A stretch of DNA of 64,000 nt from Opitutales bacterium (lineage in GTDB: Bacteria; Verrucomicrobiota; Verrucomicrobiia; Opitutales; Seribacteraceae). How positions within the stretch are numbered: the first letter of the stretch is position 1; each line of letters starts with the position of its first letter. The notes beneath the pieces were generated by a model. The model saw only the letters and a list, made by a program, of their open reading frames with translations, was not told the origin of the DNA and made no database searches. The stretch spans positions 62,001 to 126,000 of the forward strand of contig JAQWWZ010000025.1 in NCBI GenBank assembly GCA_029254745.1, written 5' to 3'. Below, one piece after another: positions 59,749-64,000 of this stretch. The translations under genes were made by a program, and so were the position numbers.

Positions 59749-60315
59749 TTATTCTTCCTCTGCTTTTTCAACCTGCCAGAATTCTAATTCAACTGGCGTA
59801 AATCTTCCAAAAATTGAAACAGATACCTTGAGCGTACCTTTGGCAGGATCAATTTCATCAATTTCGCCTGTAAGATTTAAAAAAGGCCCGTCTAAAATTT
59901 TGACAACTTCTCCAACCGTGAATTGTACTTTTGGAACTTCTTTTCCAACAGCCTCATCAACTTGGCGTAATATTCTTCCAATCTCATCCTTTGCTAAGGA
60001 GGTCGGATTTTCTTTCCCGATAAAATTGATCACGCCGTCTGTATCTTTGATTTTATACCAAGGACCCTTTTTCAAACTGCCCAAATCATCAAAAAGATTC
60101 ATTTCGACAAAAACATAACCAGGATAAAATTTTCTGTCTCTTTGTTTTTTCTTACCATTTTTAACTTCAGAAACAGTTTCAATGGGAACTAAAATTTCCT
60201 TTAAACAACTCGCGAATTCCTCATCATCCTCTTTGTACTTATTTAGGTAGCGCTTTACCTTGTCTTCGTGATTAGACAAACACTGAAGGGCGTACCATTT
60301 CATATCTGAACTCAT
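59749..60315 (-). CDS. nusG: Transcription termination/antitermination protein NusG
   Basis: 188 aa. NGN domain (KWYALQCLSNHEDKVKRYLNK, FYPGYVFVEMNL) and C-terminal KOW domain (GEVVKILDGPFLNLTGEI). Links RNA polymerase to Rho or to ribosomal S10. Located between secE and rplK as usual. Confidence 0.96.
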   Translation of the reverse strand: MSSDMKWYALQCLSNHEDKVKRYLNKYKEDDEEFASCLKEILVPIETVSEVKNGKKKQRDRKFYPGYVFVEMNLFDDLGSLKKGPWYKIKDTDGVINFIGKENPTSLAKDEIGRILRQVDEAVGKEVPKVQFTVGEVVKILDGPFLNLTGEIDEIDPAKGTLKVSVSIFGRFTPVELEFWQVEKAEEE

Positions 60316-60338
60316 GGGGTAAGGGGTAGGGTGATGGG

Positions 60339-60545
60339 TTAGCTTTTACGAACCAAGTTAGTAAAGAGCTGAACCCAGTTTGAAAGGGAAAAATCTGAAA
60401 CTGAAATAAAAAAACCAAGAATCACAACCCCAATAATTACAACGATTGTCGATTCACGTAACTCGCCAAATGATGGCCAGCTCGCTTTTGTAAGCTCAGT
60501 AATGGTCTCTTTATAAAAGGTACGTATTTTCGCGAATGGATTCAA
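60339..60545 (-). CDS. secE: Preprotein translocase subunit SecE
   Basis: 68 aa, single-span form. Amphipathic helix TFYKETITELTKASWPSFGELRES followed by one membrane segment (IVVIIGVVILGFFISVS). Stabilises SecY. 16 bp downstream of tRNA-Trp. Confidence 0.95.
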   Translation of the reverse strand: MNPFAKIRTFYKETITELTKASWPSFGELRESTIVVIIGVVILGFFISVSDFSLSNWVQLFTNLVRKS

Positions 60546-60561
60546 AATTAGAATGGTTATA

Positions 60562-60637
60562 TGGCGGGAGAAGAGGGACTCGAACCCCCAGCCTACGGTT
60601 TTGGAGACCGTTGCTCTACCAGTTGAGCTATTCTCCC
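60562..60637 (-). tRNA. tRNA-Trp (anticodon CCA)
   Basis: Acceptor GGGAGAA/TTCTCCC, D arm AGCTCAACTGGTAGAGC, anticodon loop CTCCAAA giving CCA, T arm GGTTCGAGTCC, discriminator G and encoded CCA end. Between tuf and secE, a widely conserved arrangement. Confidence 0.97.
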
Positions 60638-60663
60638 AACATATGTATTAAAAAATCAACAGA

Positions 60664-61863
60664 TTATAAAATTTCTGAAATATTTCCTGCACCAATAGTC
60701 TTTCCACCCTCACGGATGGCAAAACGTTGGCCAGGTTCCATAGCGATAGATTTCTGCAAGTCGATTTCTACAGCCAAATTGTCACCTGGCATTACCATTT
60801 CAACACCTTCGGGTAATTCAACATTACCAGTAACATCAGCTGTGCCGAAGAAAAATTGAGGACGATAGCCTTTAAAGAAAGGTGTGTGGCGACCACCTTC
60901 ATCTTTATTTAAAACATATATTTGTGCCTTGGCTTTGGTATGCGGCTTAATACTTCCTGGGGCCGCAATAACATGCCCACGCTGGATATCAGCTTTATCG
61001 AGTCCACGAAGCAAGATACCAACATTGTCGCCTGCTTGTCCTTGCCCTAATTCTTTTCGGAACATTTCTACACCAGTGCAAGTAGTTTTGCGAGATTCGC
61101 CAAGACCAACAATTTCAATTTCTTCACCAACTTTAACCATTCCTCTTTCAATACGTCCAGTAGCAACTGTACCACGGCCGGTAATTGTGAAAACGTCTTC
61201 AACTGACATGAGCAATGGTTTGTCAACATCACGCACAGGCTCAGCAATTTCAGTGTCGATGGCATCCATAAGTTTTTGGATTGAAGCAAGGCCTAATTCT
61301 CCTTCGTCATCATCAAGTGCTTTTGTAGCAGAACCTCGGATAATTTGAGCATTATCACCATCAAACTCATACTTGCTTAGCAGATCACGAATTTCCATAT
61401 CTACCAATTCCAGCAGTTCTTCGTCGTCTCCTGACATCAAATCACATTTGTTAAGGAAAACTACAAGGTTAGGCACATCAACTTGTCTGGCTAGGAGAAT
61501 GTGTTCCCTTGTTTGAGGCATGGGCCCTGTGGTTGCGTCAACGACTAATATAGCTCCGTCCATTTGCGCTGCACCAGTTATCATGTTTTTAACGAAATCA
61601 GCGTGACCAGGGCAATCAACATGAGCATAATGCCTGTTAGCAGACTCATATTCAACATGAGAAACTGCAATCGTTACAATTTTTGATGCGTCACGAACTG
61701 TGCCGCCTTTGGCGATATCTGCATAAGTTTTAACTTCTGCAAAGCCTTTCTTGGCTTGGGCGTGTAATATCGCTGTCGTTAAAGTTGTTTTGCCATGATC
61801 TACGTGACCTATGGTGCCTACATTGACGTGAGGTTTAGTGCGTTGGAACTGTTCTTTGGCCAT
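60664..61863 (-). CDS. tuf: Translation elongation factor Tu
   Basis: 399 aa. G1 [12 protein letters not shown]2 around the [15 protein letters not shown] stretch, G3 DCPGHADF, G4 NKCD, then domains II/III with [14 protein letters not shown] and [14 protein letters not shown]. The only tuf in the window; none is located after fusA. Flanked by tRNA-Thr and tRNA-Trp on the same strand. The G2 region reads [12 protein letters not shown] where E. coli has RGITINTSHVEY, see findings. Confidence 0.96.
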   Translation of the reverse strand: MAKEQFQRTKPHVNVGTIGHVDHGKTTLTTAILHAQAKKGFAEVKTYADIAKGGTVRDASKIVTIAVSHVEYESANRHYAHVDCPGHADFVKNMITGAAQMDGAILVVDATTGPMPQTREHILLARQVDVPNLVVFLNKCDLMSGDDEELLELVDMEIRDLLSKYEFDGDNAQIIRGSATKALDDDEGELGLASIQKLMDAIDTEIAEPVRDVDKPLLMSVEDVFTITGRGTVATGRIERGMVKVGEEIEIVGLGESRKTTCTGVEMFRKELGQGQAGDNVGILLRGLDKADIQRGHVIAAPGSIKPHTKAKAQIYVLNKDEGGRHTPFFKGYRPQFFFGTADVTGNVELPEGVEMVMPGDNLAVEIDLQKSIAMEPGQRFAIREGGKTIGAGNISEIL

Positions 61864-61886
61864 TTTTTGACTTGTTGATGATTAGA

Positions 61887-61962
<76 letters not shown>

Positions 61963-61996
61963 GGAGGGCATGGGGAGTTAATAAAGAAAACCGCCA

Positions 61997-62024
61997 ACAA
62001 TAGATTTTACAGTCACTTTGTCAA
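61997..62024 (-). promoter_or_regulatory. Promoter of the tRNA-Thr/tuf superoperon
   Basis: On the minus strand TTGACA (62024-62019) and TATTGT (62002-61997) are separated by 16 bp, with the tRNA-Thr 5' end about 35 bp downstream. A good sigma-70-type promoter at the head of the 36-kb codirectional block. Confidence 0.65.
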
Positions 62025-62102
62025 GTAAAACGGCTTATTTTAAAATAGAAGACAAATAATTTGCTTGAGCTTTTTCAATAAATGGCGATTGTGTGTCTTT
62101 TC

Positions 62103-62178
<76 letters not shown>

Positions 62179-62180
62179 TT

Positions 62181-62954
62181 TTACTGACAAAAAATTTTCA
62201 GGATTTTTTCTCTAAGTTGCGGATTACAAACTATGAGGTCCTTATTTTTTGTTGTCGATAGGTTTATTATTGAAAATCCTAATGCCTCAATTACCGGTAT
62301 TATTGGCAATATGTCACATTCCTTAAGATCTAAATCTAACATAGCATCAGCTTTACCAGTTAGGACCATGTGGTAGCCAAAACAATCTCCCCAAGATCTT
62401 GAAATCGATTTATCGGTTTTCAATTTATTCCACATTTCTGCGTATCTTGAACGAGACACTCTGTCTTCATCAGTCGTCAACAAAAGGGAAACCGCAGTAT
62501 CAGTGACTGATAAATCTTTAGTAGGAAGAATTGCATTTGAAAAACAAGCCGTACCATCACCAGCAACAAAAATATTATTGTATGAAGGTAATCGATAAGA
62601 TCCGTAAATAATTTCTTCCTTATAGCATAAGCCTAACAGTATTCCATAGAAGGGGATTCCAGCGGCAAAATTTAGTGTTCCATCAATAGGATCAACGATC
62701 CATCGGTAATCAGAATCATTGACTAAATCTTCTTCTTCCTCGCCGTGTATAGAGTGTTTAGGGTATGTACTAATGATCTCACCTCTAATTAAAGTTTCTA
62801 TTTCAAGATCGACTTCCGTAACTACAGTACCATCTAATTTGTTCCATTTACTAAAATTTTTGTTAAATTTTACTAAAGCTATCTCTGAAGCCTTTTCAGT
62901 TATAGATTCTGCAAAAGAAGCAAATTCATCAAAACTTATTTCATCATTATGCAT
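62181..62954 (-). CDS. hisN: Inositol-monophosphatase family protein, probable histidinol-phosphatase (HisN type)
   Basis: 257 aa from ATG 62954 (MHNDEISFDEFASF); a TTG at 63008 would give 275 aa but adds non-family residues. Metal ligands are in GEEEED and WIVDPIDGTLNF. The later WGDCFGYHMVLTGKADAMLD favours the HisN branch, which has GDCYGY at this point. It would supply the phosphatase step missing from the monofunctional HisB. The third metal Asp is in KECD, where WD is commoner. Symbol assignment is probable, not certain. Confidence 0.75.
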   Translation of the reverse strand: MHNDEISFDEFASFAESITEKASEIALVKFNKNFSKWNKLDGTVVTEVDLEIETLIRGEIISTYPKHSIHGEEEEDLVNDSDYRWIVDPIDGTLNFAAGIPFYGILLGLCYKEEIIYGSYRLPSYNNIFVAGDGTACFSNAILPTKDLSVTDTAVSLLLTTDEDRVSRSRYAEMWNKLKTDKSISRSWGDCFGYHMVLTGKADAMLDLDLKECDILPIIPVIEALGFSIINLSTTKNKDLIVCNPQLREKILKIFCQ

Positions 62955-63443
62955 GGTAGTGGAGTAGTAATTGATTTCGAAGGAACTTTGAATTTTGGCT
63001 TTAGCCAAATTGGTTGCATAGAAATTAAAAATTTTAAAATTATAAATGTATGTGAAATAACACTCATAGAAGAGAAGAGGGATGCTATCCTGTCAAAATA
63101 CCTAAACAAAAAAGTTGATTTTCTTTGTGCACACCATCATACGACCGAAAAAAACTTTATAAAAAGAGAAATGCCTTACACGAAATTTACAAAAACCGGA
63201 GAGTGGGGACCATGGGTCGATACCGAAATAATATACAAAAATCTTTATCCGCAAATCAAAAACTACAAATTAGAAAATCTAGCAAAAGAATTTTTAAATT
63301 TATCAAATGTCAACAATGAGGTAAAAAAATACTCACCAAATTCAATAACAAAGTTTCACAATCCACTGTATGATGCATTTTGCTGCTTCTACCTTATTAA
63401 TCGGCTACATGAAGCTATCGATTTAAAAAAATTCTGTATCTAA
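62949..63443 (+). CDS. DnaQ-like (DEDDh) 3'-5' exonuclease domain protein
   Basis: 164 aa. ExoI: VVIDFEGTLNF with Asp9 and Glu11. ExoII: FLCAHHHTTEKNFI, aligned to the DnaQ pattern hAHNaxFDxxF, with Glu67 where Asp is usual. Then DTEIIYKNLYPQIKNYKLENLA. ExoIII-epsilon: FHNPLYDA with His137 and Asp142. All catalytic positions are occupied, so 3'-5' exonuclease activity on DNA or RNA is likely. Its ATG overlaps the hisN ATG head to head in ATGCAT, and its stop abuts the gyrA stop. Confidence 0.7.
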   Translation: MHGSGVVIDFEGTLNFGFSQIGCIEIKNFKIINVCEITLIEEKRDAILSKYLNKKVDFLCAHHHTTEKNFIKREMPYTKFTKTGEWGPWVDTEIIYKNLYPQIKNYKLENLAKEFLNLSNVNNEVKKYSPNSITKFHNPLYDAFCCFYLINRLHEAIDLKKFCI

Positions 63444-64000
63444 TTATTCCAAGTTTAGTTCAGACACCTCTTTGGTATCAACTGTGGTTGTAGTTGTCTC
63501 GTCCTCTACCTCGGAGGTAGAATTTTCTTCATCCAATTCAATCACTTCTGATACACCAGTGAGTTGGTCTTTCTTATCAAGGTTTACTAATTTAACACCT
63601 TTAGATCCCCGATTTGTTTCTCGGATATTCAATACCGGGCAGCGAACTGCTTGCCCACGGGCAGTGATCATTAAAATTTCACTATCTTCTGCAACGCTCA
63701 ACGCAGAACAAACTGCATCCGTATTCATTGCCGTCACTCCTTGTCCACCTCTTTTTCTTGGCGTGATATCATTTAAATTGTCGGTATTGTTTCCCCCATT
63801 TGGCAAGAAAGCACTGAATCGTGTTCGAATGCCCAAACCGTTACAACCTGCTATAAGTAATAATTTTTCATCCTCGACTACAAGCATGCTTACAACTTCG
63901 TCTGCTGCTTTTAAGCGAATCCCTCTTACGCCACGTGTAACTCGACCCTGATCCCTTAGTTGGTCACAACTAAACCTCAAACCTTTACCGTTTTTTGTTA
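63444..64000 (-). CDS. gyrA: DNA gyrase subunit A, C-terminal part (5' end outside window)
   Basis: At least 185 codons, open to the right edge. Beta-pinwheel repeats of the C-terminal DNA-wrapping domain: GRVTRGVRGIRLKAADEVVSMLVV, GCNGLGIRT, RKRGGQGVTAMNT and NRGSKGVKLVNLDKKDQL in order. An acidic/Thr-rich tail ends EVSELNLE. The active-site Tyr and the quinolone region lie outside the window. Could be parC in principle, but the GVRGI spacing fits gyrA. Confidence 0.9.
   Translation of the reverse strand, partial: TKNGKGLRFSCDQLRDQGRVTRGVRGIRLKAADEVVSMLVVEDEKLLLIAGCNGLGIRTRFSAFLPNGGNNTDNLNDITPRKRGGQGVTAMNTDAVCSALSVAEDSEILMITARGQAVRCPVLNIRETNRGSKGVKLVNLDKKDQLTGVSEVIELDEENSTSEVEDETTTTTVDTKEVSELNLE

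Noticed and set aside
62955-63008. TTG start of the hisN-like gene
   Set aside because: Adds residues not seen in the family; the ATG at 62954 gives a normal N-terminus.

Overview
This window is a chromosomal segment of an AT-rich Gram-negative bacterium. A TonB-dependent outer-membrane receptor and several secreted carbohydrate-active enzymes indicate an outer membrane. The FloA plus long and short NfeD cassette, a stand-alone CoaB, the absence of rpmD from the spc operon, and a secreted protein with a Trp/Tyr-rich N-terminal segment together suggest Verrucomicrobiota, possibly a marine Opitutae/Puniceicoccales-like lineage. That placement is inference; no 16S rRNA gene is present to confirm it.

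Left third (1-25.9 kb), accessory and metabolic: L25 (rplY, cut by the edge); a small Cys-rich ORF; a FloA flotillin/NfeD membrane cassette; an aldose 1-epimerase; a DUF3050 protein with a heme-oxygenase-like diiron motif; an AT-rich orphan; a secreted clan GH-A-like glycoside hydrolase; PEP carboxylase; a decayed paralogue of that hydrolase; a GH16 enzyme; tRNA-Arg; a second decayed gene; a secreted protein with a tandem duplication; purE-purK; a TonB siderophore receptor behind two Fur-like boxes; tRNA-Asn; a coaB-histidine kinase-NtrC-type regulator operon on the minus strand; and a VC0807-type membrane protein. Several intergenic stretches here carry gene relics, so this part of the chromosome turns over.

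Right two thirds (25.9-62 kb): one unbroken minus-strand superoperon, in transcription order tRNA-Thr, tuf, tRNA-Trp, secE, nusG, rplKAJL, rpoBC, rpsLG, fusA, the S10, spc and alpha operons (rpsJ to rplQ), then guaA, hisD, hisC, hisB, hisH and gltA. The translation and transcription machinery is thus followed directly by GMP, histidine and citrate synthesis genes. Internal control points are visible: a strong attenuator between rplL and rpoB, a hairpin directly before rplC, and a possible terminator between rplQ and guaA. S11 and L17 carry long low-complexity charged extensions. rpmD, rpmJ, infA, map and adk are missing from their usual places.

Far right (62-64 kb): tRNA-Gly, a HisN-like phosphatase, a tightly packed DnaQ-like exonuclease and the 3' end of gyrA.

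No phage, CRISPR array or intact insertion sequence was seen. The best candidates for something new are the DUF3050 putative diiron oxygenase, the DnaQ-like gene with no free flanking DNA, the S11/L17 extensions, and the duplicated secreted protein next to gene relics.
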